64,000 nt of DNA from Austwickia sp039812465 (GTDB taxonomy: Bacteria; Actinomycetota; Actinomycetes; Actinomycetales; Dermatophilaceae), in assembly GCA_039812465.1 (NCBI GenBank), contig JBDIAS010000001.1:20913-84912 (forward strand). Direction: 5' to 3'. Of the stretch, positions 53,376 through 62,830 are shown in pieces (position 1 is the stretch's first letter; every line of letters starts with the position of its first letter). Made by a program: the position numbers and the translations under genes. The notes under the pieces were generated by a model. The model was not told the DNA's origin, ran no database searches, and saw only the letters and a list, made by a program, of their open reading frames with translations.

Positions 53376-55490
53376 TCAGTCCTTGGACGCCATCTGCTCG
53401 GCGGCGAGACGCTGCGGCATCTGCTCGTAGCCGATCATCTGCCGGGTGAAGGAGCCCGAACCCTGCGACAGCGACCGCAGATCCACCGCGTAGCGGGACA
53501 GCTCCAGTTGCGGGATCTCGCCCTTCACCACGGTGGTGCCGTCCTGCTCGCCCTGCTCGGTGCCCTGGAGGCGGCCGCGGCGGCTCTGCAGGTCGGTCAT
53601 CACCGCGCCCACGTAATCGTCCGGGATCGTGACCTCGAGCAGGTCGATCGGCTCCAGCAGGGTGGCGACGCCGGGCTTTCCGGCCGCCTCCTTGATGGCG
53701 AGCGAGCCGGCCACCTGGAACGCGGCGTCGGAGGAGTCCACCGAGTGCGCCTTGCCGTCGAAGAGCGTGACCCGCACGTCGACCATCGGGTAACCGGCGA
53801 TGCACCCCTTCTCGAGTTGAGCGCGGATGCCCTTCTCGACCGAGGGGATGAACTGGCGCGGCACGGCCCCGCCGACCACCTTGTCGACGAACTCGAAACC
53901 GCTGCCGCGCTCGCCCGGCTCGACCTCGATGTCGCAGACCGCGAACTGGCCGTGACCGCCGGACTGCTTGACGTGCCGACCCTTGGCGCCGGACCTCGCG
54001 ATGAAGGTCTCCCGCAGGGCGATCTTCAGGGGCTCGGTCTCGACGTCGACGTTGAGCTCGTTCTTGAGCCGATCGAGGACCATGTCGAGGTGGGTCTGCC
54101 CCATCGTCCAGAGCACGACCTGCGAGGTCTCCGCGTTGTGCTCCACGCGCAGCGAGGGGTCGCCCGCGGCGAGCCGCTGCAGGGCGTTCGGCAGCTTGTC
54201 CTCGTCGGCGCGGGTGGCGGCCCGGATGGCCGCTGGCAGCAGCGCCTCCGGCATGTCCCACGGCTTGACGACGCGCGGGGTCTCCTTGTCGGAGAGGGTG
54301 TCGGAGGTGCGGGCCGCGGGCAGCTTGCCGACGACGGCGATGTCTCCCGCGATGGCCTCATCCTTCGGGCGCAGGGTGTCCCCGAGCGGGGAGCTGAGCG
54401 GGCCGATGCGGACGTCCTCGTCGTGATCCTCGTAGCCGTCGACGCCGTGGCCCGCGAGAGCGCTCATGCGGCCGGAGACGTGCACGGCCGAGTCGGGGCG
54501 CAGGGTGCCGGAGAAGACCCGGACCACCGCGACGGCGCCGACGTAGGCGTCGGAGGTGGTCTTGATCACCTCGGCGAGCAGAGGCTCGTCGGCGCCGATC
54601 GGCACCTCCGCCACGTCGGCGCCGGCCGTCGTGTAGACCGCGGGCAGGCGGCGCATGGTGGGGGGCGGGAAACCGTGCTCGATGAGGTGCGCGAGGACGT
54701 CCAGTCCGGCTCCGGTCGCCACCGAGACCGGGAGCACGGGGAAGAACGTGGCCCGGGACAGCGCGGTGAGCAGCGCGTCCTCGACGACCCCGAACGGGAT
54801 CTCCTCACCCTCCAGGTAACGGTCCAGCAGGGAATCGTCCTCGGCCTCCTGGATGATGCCTTCCATGAGCGGACCCTGGTGGGTGTCGAAGTGCGCCACG
54901 TGCTCCAGGCCGGTCTTCGCGACCGTGCGCACCTCGCCCGTGTAGTCGTGGACCTCGCCCAGCACCAGGTCGATCGTGCGGTCCAGCGAGCCCTCCTTGC
55001 CCAGCTCCGGCACGGCCAGGGGCAGCACGCTCGCCCCGAAGGCGTCCTGGCACTCGTCCAGGATCGTCTCGAAGTCGGCGCGGCCGGCGTCCAGCTTGGT
55101 GATCACCACCGCCCGCGGCTTGGAGATCTGGGCGCACTCGTGCCAGAGCCGCCGCGTGCTCGCGTCGACGCCGTCAGCGGCTGACACCACGAACACCACC
55201 GCGTCCGCGGCGCGCAGGCCCGCCCGCAGATCTCCCACGAAGTCGGGGAAACCCGGGGTGTCGATCAGGTTGATCACCACGTCTCCGCTGGACACCGCGG
55301 CGATCTGCAACTGCGACGATCGCTCGTCCCCGCGCGCCGGAGGCCGGTAGCCGGGGGTGGTGGTCGTGACGAGGTGGTCGAACAGCCGCGTCTTCCCCGA
55401 CCCGCTAGGGCCGACAAGGGCGACGTTGCGCAACTGCTCCGGGGCCGTCACGACCGGAGATGACGTGGTGGATGATGGTCTGCCGCTCAT
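53376..55490 (-). CDS. Elongation factor G-like GTPase (EF-G paralogue)
   Basis: A 704-residue translational GTPase with all five EF-G domains. The P-loop is GPSGSGKT (residues 28-35) and G3 is DTPGF. The guanine-specificity motif reads TKLD in place of the canonical NKxD. FusA2-type paralogues in actinobacteria have unclear functions and do not replace the main EF-G. AGGAGG lies only one base before ATG 55490, an unusually short spacing. Confidence 0.88.
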   Translation of the reverse strand: MSGRPSSTTSSPVVTAPEQLRNVALVGPSGSGKTRLFDHLVTTTTPGYRPPARGDERSSQLQIAAVSSGDVVINLIDTPGFPDFVGDLRAGLRAADAVVFVVSAADGVDASTRRLWHECAQISKPRAVVITKLDAGRADFETILDECQDAFGASVLPLAVPELGKEGSLDRTIDLVLGEVHDYTGEVRTVAKTGLEHVAHFDTHQGPLMEGIIQEAEDDSLLDRYLEGEEIPFGVVEDALLTALSRATFFPVLPVSVATGAGLDVLAHLIEHGFPPPTMRRLPAVYTTAGADVAEVPIGADEPLLAEVIKTTSDAYVGAVAVVRVFSGTLRPDSAVHVSGRMSALAGHGVDGYEDHDEDVRIGPLSSPLGDTLRPKDEAIAGDIAVVGKLPAARTSDTLSDKETPRVVKPWDMPEALLPAAIRAATRADEDKLPNALQRLAAGDPSLRVEHNAETSQVVLWTMGQTHLDMVLDRLKNELNVDVETEPLKIALRETFIARSGAKGRHVKQSGGHGQFAVCDIEVEPGERGSGFEFVDKVVGGAVPRQFIPSVEKGIRAQLEKGCIAGYPMVDVRVTLFDGKAHSVDSSDAAFQVAGSLAIKEAAGKPGVATLLEPIDLLEVTIPDDYVGAVMTDLQSRRGRLQGTEQGEQDGTTVVKGEIPQLELSRYAVDLRSLSQGSGSFTRQMIGYEQMPQRLAAEQMASKD

Positions 55491-55630
55491 GCCTCCTCAC
55501 CCTGCCTGGATGAGTGCCAGCTCACAAGCTCTTCGAGCCAGGATTCCGTGACAGATGCACCACAGACGGCGACGCGACGCCCTCGAGCGGACGCGGGGCT
55601 CGGCCCGCGGGTCAGTACGCTGGCCCCACC

Positions 55631-56248
55631 ATGCTGAACCGATTCGCGCGCGCGTTTGTCACCCGGCTCCTCACCCCCGTGGCCCGGGTGGCTTTGCGTC
55701 TGGGGCTCACCCCGGACATGGTCACCATCTTCGGAACGCTCGGCGTGTGCTTCGGAGCGCTGGCGTTCTTCCCCCGGTACGAGCTCCTGACCGGCACCCT
55801 CGTCATCGTCCTGTTCGTCTTCTCCGACACCCTCGACGGCACGATGGCTCGCCTGTCGGGGCAGACCAGCCGCTGGGGCGCCTTCCTCGACTCCACGCTC
55901 GACCGGATCGGCGACGGCGCCGTGTTCGGCGGGCTACTGCTGTGCTTCGCCGCCCGCCCCGGCGGGGAACTCACCGCCTGGTTCGCCCTCGCGTGCCTGG
56001 TCTTCGGGTTCGTGACCAGCTACGCCCGGGCACGCGCGGAGGGGCTCGGCATCACCGCGGCGCAGACGGGCATCGCCGAACGTGCCGACCGCCTCGTCGT
56101 GACGCTCGTCGCGACCGGCCTGACCGGGATCTTCGGCCTCCCGGACCTGGTCCTGACGATCACCCTGGGGCTCCTCGCGCTCGCCAGCGCGGTCACCGTC
56201 CTGCAACGGATGACGGCCGTGCGCCGCCACATCCTCTCGACCCCGTGA
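55631..56248 (+). CDS. pgsA: Phosphatidylinositol phosphate synthase (CDP-alcohol phosphatidyltransferase)
   Basis: A 205-residue membrane enzyme. The family signature with four aspartates is complete in DTLDGTMARLSGQTSRWGA and FLDSTLDR. About six membrane segments follow. In actinobacteria with this gene order it joins CDP-diacylglycerol to inositol phosphate. Its stop overlaps the next start (GTGA, 56245-56248), so the lipid genes form an operon. Confidence 0.9.
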   Translation: MLNRFARAFVTRLLTPVARVALRLGLTPDMVTIFGTLGVCFGALAFFPRYELLTGTLVIVLFVFSDTLDGTMARLSGQTSRWGAFLDSTLDRIGDGAVFGGLLLCFAARPGGELTAWFALACLVFGFVTSYARARAEGLGITAAQTGIAERADRLVVTLVATGLTGIFGLPDLVLTITLGLLALASAVTVLQRMTAVRRHILSTP

Positions 56249-57297
56249 GCGGCCTCGCCGACCGCGCGAGCCTGGTCGCCTACCGCGCCGGCTGGCACGC
56301 CGTACGAGGGATGCCGCCGGGGGCGGCGTACGGGCTGTTCGAACGACTCGCCGACGCCGCCTACGCGCGGGACACCACCGACGTGCGGCGGCTGCGCGCC
56401 AACTACGCGCGCGTGCACCCCCACGCCGAGCCCGCCGCGCTGGAGGAGATGGTGCGCGCCGGGATGCGCTCGTACCTGAGGTACTGGTGCGAGGCCTTCC
56501 GACTTCCCGAGCTGAGCCCCGAGCAGATCGTCGCCGCGGTGCGGGAGGTGGGCACCGGCCCGGCCCGCGCCGAGCTGGCCGCGGGGCGTTCGGTCGTGTG
56601 CTTCCTCGGGCACCTGGGCAACTGGGACCTGGCGGGGGCTTGGTCGAGCATCCGGTTCGGGCCGGTCACGACCGTCGCCGAGCGGCTGCGGCCGGAGGAA
56701 CTCTACGTGCAGTTCCTGGACTTCCGGGAGCGGCTCGGCATGCGGGTGCTCCCGCTCACGGGGGGCGCGCCGCCGTTCCCCCTCCTGCGCGAGACCGTGC
56801 GCGCGGGCGGCGCGGTGGTGCCGCTCCTGGCCGACCGGGACCTGACCGCCCAGGGGGTGGGCGTGACCTTCTGCGGGCGACCCGCCCGGATGGCGGTCGG
56901 CCCCGCGGCGCTGTCGCTGGCCACGGGGGCGGCCCTGTTCCCGGTGTCGGTGCGCTACGAACCGGCTCCCCGAGCGGAGCTGCCCGGGGGGTACCGGAGC
57001 GTGGTCACCTTCCACGATCGGGTGGAGGACCCGGGGGAGGGGATGAGCCGGCAGCGGGCCGAGGCGATGACCCAGCGCTGCGCGGACGTCCTCGGCGACG
57101 TGGTGCGCTCACACACGTACGACTGGCACATGATGCAGCGGGTGTTCACGGATGACGCCCCGAGTGAGCTGCCCGCCGCGAGCCGGGTAGACCGTGGACG
57201 CCGCGGGACGCGGGGGCGTCAGGGGAGCCGAGAGGGTCGGGGGATACGGGAGTGTCGGGGGACCCGAGAGGGACGCGGGACCCGGGGGGACGCATGA
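56245..57297 (+). CDS. Phosphatidylinositol mannoside acyltransferase with Arg/Gly tail
   Basis: A 350-residue LPLAT-family enzyme, matching mycobacterial PatA (Rv2611c) by position and motif. The H-x4-D catalytic motif is GHLGNWD. It acylates the mannose of PIM. The last 35 residues are an Arg/Gly/Glu-rich repeat encoded by degenerate 13- to 15-bp DNA units (about 57190-57290) and are not part of the family. It overlaps pgsA and pimA by four bases each. Confidence 0.88.
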   Translation: MSGLADRASLVAYRAGWHAVRGMPPGAAYGLFERLADAAYARDTTDVRRLRANYARVHPHAEPAALEEMVRAGMRSYLRYWCEAFRLPELSPEQIVAAVREVGTGPARAELAAGRSVVCFLGHLGNWDLAGAWSSIRFGPVTTVAERLRPEELYVQFLDFRERLGMRVLPLTGGAPPFPLLRETVRAGGAVVPLLADRDLTAQGVGVTFCGRPARMAVGPAALSLATGAALFPVSVRYEPAPRAELPGGYRSVVTFHDRVEDPGEGMSRQRAEAMTQRCADVLGDVVRSHTYDWHMMQRVFTDDAPSELPAASRVDRGRRGTRGRQGSREGRGIRECRGTREGRGTRGDA

Positions 57298-58604
57298 GGG
57301 TCGGGATCGTGTGCCCGTACAGCTTCGACGTGCCCGGCGGCGTGCAGTTCCACGTCCGCGATCTCGCCGAGGCCCTGATCTGCGGCGGTCACCACGTCAG
57401 CGTCCTCGCGCCCGCGGAGGAGGAGACCCCGCTGCCGTCGTACGTGGTGGGGACGGGCAAGACGGTCGCTGTGCGTTATAACGGGTCCGTCGCCCGGCTC
57501 GCGTTCGGTCCGATCACCGCGGGCAAGGTGGCGCGCTGGCTGGAGACCGGCGCGTTCGACGTGGTGCACATCCACGAACCCATCGCGCCCAGCCTGTCCA
57601 TCCTGGCCCTCTGGGCGGTCGAGGGCCCGACGGTCGCGACCTTCCACACCAGCTTCGTGCGCTCGCGGGCCATGCAGGCGGCCTACCCGATCGTGCGCTC
57701 CAGCATCGAGAAGATCCACGGTCGGATCGCCGTGTCCGAGGCGGCGCGGGAGACCGTTATCACGCACATCGGGGGCGATGCGGTCGTGATCCCGAACGGG
57801 GTGTTCGTGGATCGATTCGAGCAGGCGGGCCTGCGGCCGGACTGGCGGGGGACCCCGACGCAGCCGACCGTGGCCTTCCTCGGGCGGCTGGACGAGCCGC
57901 GCAAGGGGCTGTCGGTGCTGCTGGAGGCGGTGCCGGCGCTGCGCGATCAGCATCCCGGCGTGCGGCTCCTGATCGCGGGACACGGGGACGGCGGGGCGGC
58001 CCGGGACCGGCTGGCCGCGGCGGATCGCGCCGCCCTGGAGTTTCTCGGCGGGATCAGCGACGAGGACAAGCAGTCGCTGCTGCGCAGCGTGGACGCGTAC
58101 GTCGCCCCGCACACCGGCGGCGAAAGCTTCGGCATCGTGCTGGTGGAGGCCATGGCGGCGGGCGCGCCGGTGGTGGCCAGCGACCTGCCGGCGTTCACTC
58201 GGGTGCTCGACGACGGGCGCGTCGGCGTCCAGTTCCCGGTGGGGGACGCTGCGGCGCTGGCGTCCCGGTTGGGTGGGCTGCTGGCCGACCCCGCCGGGCG
58301 GGCGCGACTCGCCGACGCGGCCCGTCGGCACGCGCAGCGCTACGACTGGTCCACCGTGGCCGCGGACGTACTCGCGGTCTACGAGACGGTGACGGCGGGC
58401 ACGGATGCCGTCGAGGGGCGGGAATCCCGGGGGTCCGGTCCGGGGTACGGGCGCGTCATCCCGCACGTCCTGCCGTTCGCGCTGGCCGGGACGTCGGCCG
58501 AGGAGCTCGGCCCGACGTCGCCGGATGGGCGTCGGGGCCAGTCGTGGCGGGAGCGGGTGCGGCGCGCCACCCGCCGGCGCTGGCCAGGAAGGAGGCAGGC
58601 GTGA
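57294..58604 (+). CDS. pimA: Phosphatidylinositol alpha-mannosyltransferase
   Basis: A 436-residue GT4 glycosyltransferase that adds the first mannose to phosphatidylinositol at the inner membrane face. PYSFDVPGGVQFHVRDLAEAL and HIHEPIAPSLS are N-terminal donor and lipid contacts; AFLGRLDEPRKG and the donor-binding HTGGESFGIVLVEAMAAG lie in the C-terminal half. The tail after residue 375 is disordered and basic. ATGA overlaps (57294-57297) couple it to the acyltransferase. Confidence 0.93.
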   Translation: MRVGIVCPYSFDVPGGVQFHVRDLAEALICGGHHVSVLAPAEEETPLPSYVVGTGKTVAVRYNGSVARLAFGPITAGKVARWLETGAFDVVHIHEPIAPSLSILALWAVEGPTVATFHTSFVRSRAMQAAYPIVRSSIEKIHGRIAVSEAARETVITHIGGDAVVIPNGVFVDRFEQAGLRPDWRGTPTQPTVAFLGRLDEPRKGLSVLLEAVPALRDQHPGVRLLIAGHGDGGAARDRLAAADRAALEFLGGISDEDKQSLLRSVDAYVAPHTGGESFGIVLVEAMAAGAPVVASDLPAFTRVLDDGRVGVQFPVGDAAALASRLGGLLADPAGRARLADAARRHAQRYDWSTVAADVLAVYETVTAGTDAVEGRESRGSGPGYGRVIPHVLPFALAGTSAEELGPTSPDGRRGQSWRERVRRATRRRWPGRRQA

Positions 58605-59143
58605 GCGTCCTGGAGATCGTCACCCTCGTGGTGGCGGTGTTGATCGCGTTCGCCTGGTACCTGACCTATACGGCAGCGCGGCTGGACCGATTGCACACGC
58701 GGATGGAAGGTACGTACGCCGCGCTGGACGCGCAGCTCGTCCGGCGGGCCGAATCCGTGCTGGAGCTCGCCAACTCCGGCGCGCTCGATCCCGCCGGGGC
58801 GCTGATCGTCGCCGGGGCCGCCACCGACTCCCTGGAGGGCGGCGAGGTCGACCAGGCCGAGCGCGAGGCCATCGAGAGCGAGCTGACGCACGCGATCCGG
58901 TTGGTGGTCCCGCGCGCTGCGGGGGCGGGCGGGGTCGGGACGGGCGACGCTGCCACCGAGGCGACCCACCGCCTGGACGACGCGCATCAGCGGGTGGCGA
59001 TGGCGCGCCGTTTCCACAACGACGCGGTGACCGACGTCCTGCGGCTGCGGCGCAACCCGCTGGTGCGGGGATTCCGGCTGGCCGGGTACACCGAGTTGCC
59101 GCGCACGGTCGAGTTCGACGACGACGTGTCCGTGCGCCGCTGA
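58601..59143 (+). CDS. LemA-like membrane-anchored protein
   Basis: A 180-residue protein with one N-terminal membrane helix (VLEIVTLVVAVLIAFAWYLTY in part) and a helical domain. RLHTRMEGTYAALDAQLVRR and ARRFHNDAV match the LemA family, whose function is unknown. GTG 58601 overlaps the pimA stop (GTGA) and has GGAGG about six bases upstream. The mycobacterial position instead holds a Nudix gene. Confidence 0.75.
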   Translation: MSVLEIVTLVVAVLIAFAWYLTYTAARLDRLHTRMEGTYAALDAQLVRRAESVLELANSGALDPAGALIVAGAATDSLEGGEVDQAEREAIESELTHAIRLVVPRAAGAGGVGTGDAATEATHRLDDAHQRVAMARRFHNDAVTDVLRLRRNPLVRGFRLAGYTELPRTVEFDDDVSVRR

Positions 59144-59487
59144 GCCGCGGCGCGTTTCGGACCGCCCGATGCCGTGACCCGTTGTGCCGTAGGTCGTTCC
59201 GGTCCGACACCCGATCTCTGTGCCCCGGTCTCTAGGCTCGGACCTGGGCCAGGAGCCGGAATGGGCGGTCTTTGGTGAATGACGTTCACCCAGGTCCGCC
59301 CTCCAGGCTACGTCGGCGGTGGGTATGCTCGGGCGGCCGGAGGGATGACCCGCCGCGACGCCCCGCCCGGGGAGGAGACCTCCGGCCGGCAGACGCGGTC
59401 GCGGGCCCGATCGGCCGGCCCGACATCCCGTACCGGCTTCCACCGGCGCAAGAGACACCCGGACCCGCGAAAGGCGACGGCAGCACC
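59144..59487. other. Leader and promoter region of pdxS
   Basis: These 344 bp contain an inverted repeat GGTGAA/TTCACC (59274-59290) with a five-base spacer, about 200 bp before pdxS. No gene or riboswitch was recognised. Confidence 0.5.
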
Positions 59488-60390
59488 GTGACCACGCAGC
59501 AGCAGACCCCCACCACCGGCACCTCCCGCGTGAAGCGCGGCATGGCCGAGATGCTCAAGGGCGGCGTCATCATGGACGTCGTCACGCCCGATCAGGCCAA
59601 GATCGCCGAGGACGCCGGCGCGGTCGCGGTCATGGCGCTGGAGCGCGTCCCGGCGGACATTCGCGCCCAAGGCGGGGTGTCCCGCATGAGCGACCCCGAC
59701 ATGATCGCGGGGATCATCGACGCGGTCTCGATTCCAGTGATGGCTAAGGCCCGCATCGGGCATTTCGTCGAGGCGCAGGTCCTGCAGAGTCTGGGCGTCG
59801 ATTACATCGATGAGTCCGAGGTGCTGACGCCCGCCGACTACGAGAACCACATCGACAAGTGGGCGTTCACAGTGCCGTTCGTGTGCGGCGCCACCAACCT
59901 GGGCGAGGCGCTGCGCCGGATCACCGAGGGCGCCGCCATGATCCGCTCCAAGGGCGAGGCCGGGACCGGCGACGTGTCGAACGCGACGACCCACATGCGC
60001 TCGCTGCGCAAGACCATCCGCCGACTGCAGAACATGGTGCCGGACGAGCTGTACGTGGCCGCCAAGGAGCTGGCAGCCCCGTACGACCTGGTCAAGGAGG
60101 TCGCCGAGGCCGGCAAGCTGCCAGTGGTGCTGTTCACGGCCGGCGGGATCGCGACGCCGGCCGACGCGGCGATGATGATGCAGCTCGGGGCCGAGGGCGT
60201 CTTCGTCGGCTCCGGGATCTTCAAGTCCGGCGACCCGGCCAAGCGCGCGGCGGCGATCGTGAAGGCGACGACGTTCTACGACGACCCGTCCGTGATCGCC
60301 GACGTGTCGCGCGGTCTGGGCGAGGCGATGGTCGGGATCACGGTGGATGAGATCCCGGCCCCTCACAGGTTGGCCGAACGCGGCTGGTAG
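59488..60390 (+). CDS. pdxS: Pyridoxal 5'-phosphate synthase lyase subunit PdxS
   Basis: A 300-residue TIM-barrel protein that forms PLP from ribose 5-phosphate, glyceraldehyde 3-phosphate and ammonia. GGVIMDVVTPDQAKIAEDAG, VMAKARIGHF, DYIDESEVLTPAD and RSKGEAGTGDV are highly conserved and hold the catalytic lysines. The start is GTG 59488. The usual partner pdxT is not adjacent but lies 2.4 kb downstream. Confidence 0.97.
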   Translation: MTTQQQTPTTGTSRVKRGMAEMLKGGVIMDVVTPDQAKIAEDAGAVAVMALERVPADIRAQGGVSRMSDPDMIAGIIDAVSIPVMAKARIGHFVEAQVLQSLGVDYIDESEVLTPADYENHIDKWAFTVPFVCGATNLGEALRRITEGAAMIRSKGEAGTGDVSNATTHMRSLRKTIRRLQNMVPDELYVAAKELAAPYDLVKEVAEAGKLPVVLFTAGGIATPADAAMMMQLGAEGVFVGSGIFKSGDPAKRAAAIVKATTFYDDPSVIADVSRGLGEAMVGITVDEIPAPHRLAERGW

Positions 60391-60932
60391 TCCCCGCCTG
60401 GCGCGCTCGCCACCGGCGTGAGTCGCGCGGTTCGGTGCCTCGGCTGGGGGTGACCCCGGTCGCCGCGTGGTTGGGTCGCGAGGTGGTGGGTGTACGGATG
60501 CGGCTGGGCTCTTCGCGGTCCCGGTGAGCCCTCCCGGAGTCGGGTGGACTCTCCTTGGATGGGGTGAACCCTCGTCGTGGGCCGGTCGTCCTGCGGTGGT
60601 GCGCTCTCGGTCGTCGGGGTGAGCTCCCGTGGTTCCGGGTGAGCTCTTGTCGTCGCGAGGGTTCAGCCGAGGCGGCGAGGGTTCGGTCCGGGCGGGGAGG
60701 GTTCACCGCGGCGCCGGGCCGACCGCGAGGCGCGTGCTCCACCGGGGCCGTGGGAGTCGACCCGGGGCGGCGAGGGTTCGGTCCGGGCGCGGAGGGTACG
60801 CCGTGTGGCCCGGCCAGGTGGCCCAGCGCGTCCGTGGCGCCCGTCCTCCACAGTCGGCTCGCCGGAGCCGGTAGTCCACAGTCCAGGTGCCGGACAGTGC
60901 CCGGGTGGCGCTCGTACCCGCAAGCTGCCCCC
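60391..60932. other. Long non-coding stretch with short repeats after pdxS
   Basis: These 542 bp carry repeated GAGGGTTC and GAACCCTC units. A 24-bp direct repeat lies at 60671-60694 and 60766-60789. The frame of the next gene is open through much of it, but no ribosome-binding site or family match supports translation. Confidence 0.6.
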
Positions 60933-61898
60933 ATGGATCACGACGCACTGGCCAAAGAACTGCTGGCCGCGAACCCTCTCCTCTCTTCCCGCGCCGCTGC
61001 GGCAGCCGGCCTCGGCCCCGAGGCGCTTGCCGGCCTGCTCCGCCGCGGCGTGGTGGAGCGCGTCACGACCGGCTACTACGCCGTGGCTGACCCCCGTCTC
61101 GACGACGCCGCACGGCTCGGCCGGTTGAGCCTCGCCGTGGTCGCGCGCTACGGCGGGCGGGCCGTCGTGAGCCACCACGGCGCCCTGGCGTTGGCCGGTC
61201 TCCCTCTGCATGCGGTCGATCTGTCGTTGGCCCATCTGACGTACCACCGCGGTGGTCGTTACCGCCGGCGCAGCGACCACGTGATTCACGCCGCGATCTC
61301 CCAGCTGCCGGCGCTCGGACCGAGTACGGACGCGGCGCACCCCGCGCCCGGCTCGAGTCGACCCGGCCCCCGGGCGGCTCCCGTGATGGATGTGCCCGCG
61401 GCTCTGGTCCAGGTCGGCCTTCTCTGGGGCATCCGCGCGCTGGTCGTGGCTGGGGACGCCGCCCTCGCGAGGGGGCTGACCACGCGGGCCGAGCTCATCG
61501 AGGCCGCCGAGCGGTTCAGGTACTGTTCCGGACGCGCGGCGGTCCACGCCGGGATCGAGTTGCTCGACCCCGGCAGCGAGTCTCCTGGAGAGAGCCTGTT
61601 GCGCGTCGACGTGCGCCGGCTCGGATACGACGTGGTCACACAGGAGAAGATCAGGGTGCGGGGCCGCACGTACCGCGCTGACCTGCGCATCAAAGGCACG
61701 AAGGTGTTGTTGGAGTTTGACGGGGTGGGCAAGTACGGCGGCCCGGCCGACATCCGGGCCGAACGGGAGCGAGAGGCGGCGCTGGTCGCTGACGGGTGGT
61801 ACGTAGTGCGGTTCATGTGGCAGGACCTCGGCCGCCTCGACGTCATCGGCGGACGCATCGCCCGTGCGCTTGCCGCCAGCCTGGGCCGCGTGGGGTGA
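60933..61898 (+). CDS. AbiEi-like antitoxin-domain protein with DUF559-type nuclease fold
   Basis: A 321-residue protein. The N-terminal part (LLAANPLLSSRAAAAAGL, GVVERVTTGYYAV) is the winged-helix region common to AbiEi-family proteins. The C-terminal part (ESLLRVDVRRLGYDV, ADLRIKGTKVLLEFDG, FMWQDLGR) resembles the PD-(D/E)XK fold of DUF559 or Vsr-like proteins. Such proteins are abundant in actinobacteria, usually without a clear AbiEii partner; none is seen here. A role in defence or mobile DNA is inference. Confidence 0.75.
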   Translation: MDHDALAKELLAANPLLSSRAAAAAGLGPEALAGLLRRGVVERVTTGYYAVADPRLDDAARLGRLSLAVVARYGGRAVVSHHGALALAGLPLHAVDLSLAHLTYHRGGRYRRRSDHVIHAAISQLPALGPSTDAAHPAPGSSRPGPRAAPVMDVPAALVQVGLLWGIRALVVAGDAALARGLTTRAELIEAAERFRYCSGRAAVHAGIELLDPGSESPGESLLRVDVRRLGYDVVTQEKIRVRGRTYRADLRIKGTKVLLEFDGVGKYGGPADIRAEREREAALVADGWYVVRFMWQDLGRLDVIGGRIARALAASLGRVG

Positions 61899-62029
61899 AC
61901 GGCACGGGTTGTGTGCCGGCGCTCCCGCCCTGGTGGGGCGCTCCGAGACGGTGTGGTCGCGGTCGTCGAGATTCCGTGGCTGGGCCCGTCTTCTGGTCCC
62001 TGCCGGAGATCCTCTTCGCTCGTCGATGC

Positions 62030-62035
62030 TATGTT
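62030..62035 (+). promoter_or_regulatory. Possible -10 element of the VapBC module
   Basis: TATGTT lies 11 bases before the ATG at 62047 within an unusually AT-rich patch. No ribosome-binding site is present, so the message may be nearly leaderless. Confidence 0.4.
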
Positions 62036-62046
62036 AATGTGCGTTT

Positions 62047-62298
62047 ATGCGCACAACAATCGACCTCCCTGACCCCCTCATGCGCGCGGCAAAAGCGAAA
62101 GCCGCCACTGCTGGCGAGTCCCTCAAGGTCTTGTTCGAGCGAGCGATCGCTCGCGAAGTAGGGAGGTCCGTAGGCAGGCCGGGCGAGCGCCTGATCGAGT
62201 ATCCGCTCGTCCGTTCCCAGCGAGTCGGGGTCGATCTCACCAACGACCAACTCGACGAGGTGCTCGCCGCCGACGATGCGGAGCGCTACGCGAGATGA
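62047..62298 (+). CDS. vapB: VapB-type antitoxin (ribbon-helix-helix)
   Basis: An 83-residue antitoxin. The N-terminal RTTIDLPDPLMRAAKAKAA is a ribbon-helix-helix DNA-binding domain; the acidic C-terminus would wrap the toxin. Its stop overlaps the toxin start (ATGA, 62295-62298), the classic coupling of such pairs. Confidence 0.9.
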   Translation: MRTTIDLPDPLMRAAKAKAATAGESLKVLFERAIAREVGRSVGRPGERLIEYPLVRSQRVGVDLTNDQLDEVLAADDAERYAR

Positions 62299-62717
62299 TC
62301 CTGGTTGACGTGGGCGCATGGCTGGCCTTGGTCTACGAAGCGCACGCTCGCAGTGAGGCGGTGTGCCGCTGGAAATCCCAGGTTGAGGACGGTCTGGTCA
62401 TGTGCCGGGTCACTCAGATGTCGCTGTTGAGGCTCTTGACGAACCGCACGGTCATGCGGGATGACGTGCTGACGCGCGTCGCTGCTTGGGACGTGATGGA
62501 TCGCCTCGAGGCCGACGCCCAGATCACGTTCTCCATGGAACCCGAGGGGGTGGAACCGCTGTGGCGGAGTCTGTCGGCGCGCGATGAGCTGTCGCACAAG
62601 CTGTGGACCGATGACTACCTCGCGGCGTTCGCGCTCGCGGGACGCATGCAGTTCGCCACCCTCGACCGAAAGATCGCCGGGCGGTACCCGGCCGTTCACG
62701 TCGTCACCATCAACTGA
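62295..62717 (+). CDS. vapC: VapC-type toxin (PIN-domain ribonuclease)
   Basis: A 140-residue PIN protein. Acidic residues Asp5 (ILVDVGAWLAL), Asp106/Asp107 (LWTDDYLAAFA) and Asp124 (FATLDRKI) are present. The segment RVTQMSLLRLLTN matches the mycobacterial PIN subfamily, in which the second canonical Glu is not obvious. It would cut specific RNAs when free of VapB. Confidence 0.9.
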   Translation: MILVDVGAWLALVYEAHARSEAVCRWKSQVEDGLVMCRVTQMSLLRLLTNRTVMRDDVLTRVAAWDVMDRLEADAQITFSMEPEGVEPLWRSLSARDELSHKLWTDDYLAAFALAGRMQFATLDRKIAGRYPAVHVVTIN

Positions 62718-62830
62718 GCCGGGATCCACGACCGGTGATCTCAGATCGAGAATTGGTGAATGTGCTTGCGGCACGCGTGGGTCAAGATCTGAGACCCACC
62801 ATGCGGCGCGCGACGCTAGGGTCTGGGCCC

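Noticed and set aside
59144..59487. A riboswitch or PdxR site before pdxS
   Set aside because: Only one short inverted repeat is visible, no riboswitch fold was recognised, and no PdxR gene is nearby.
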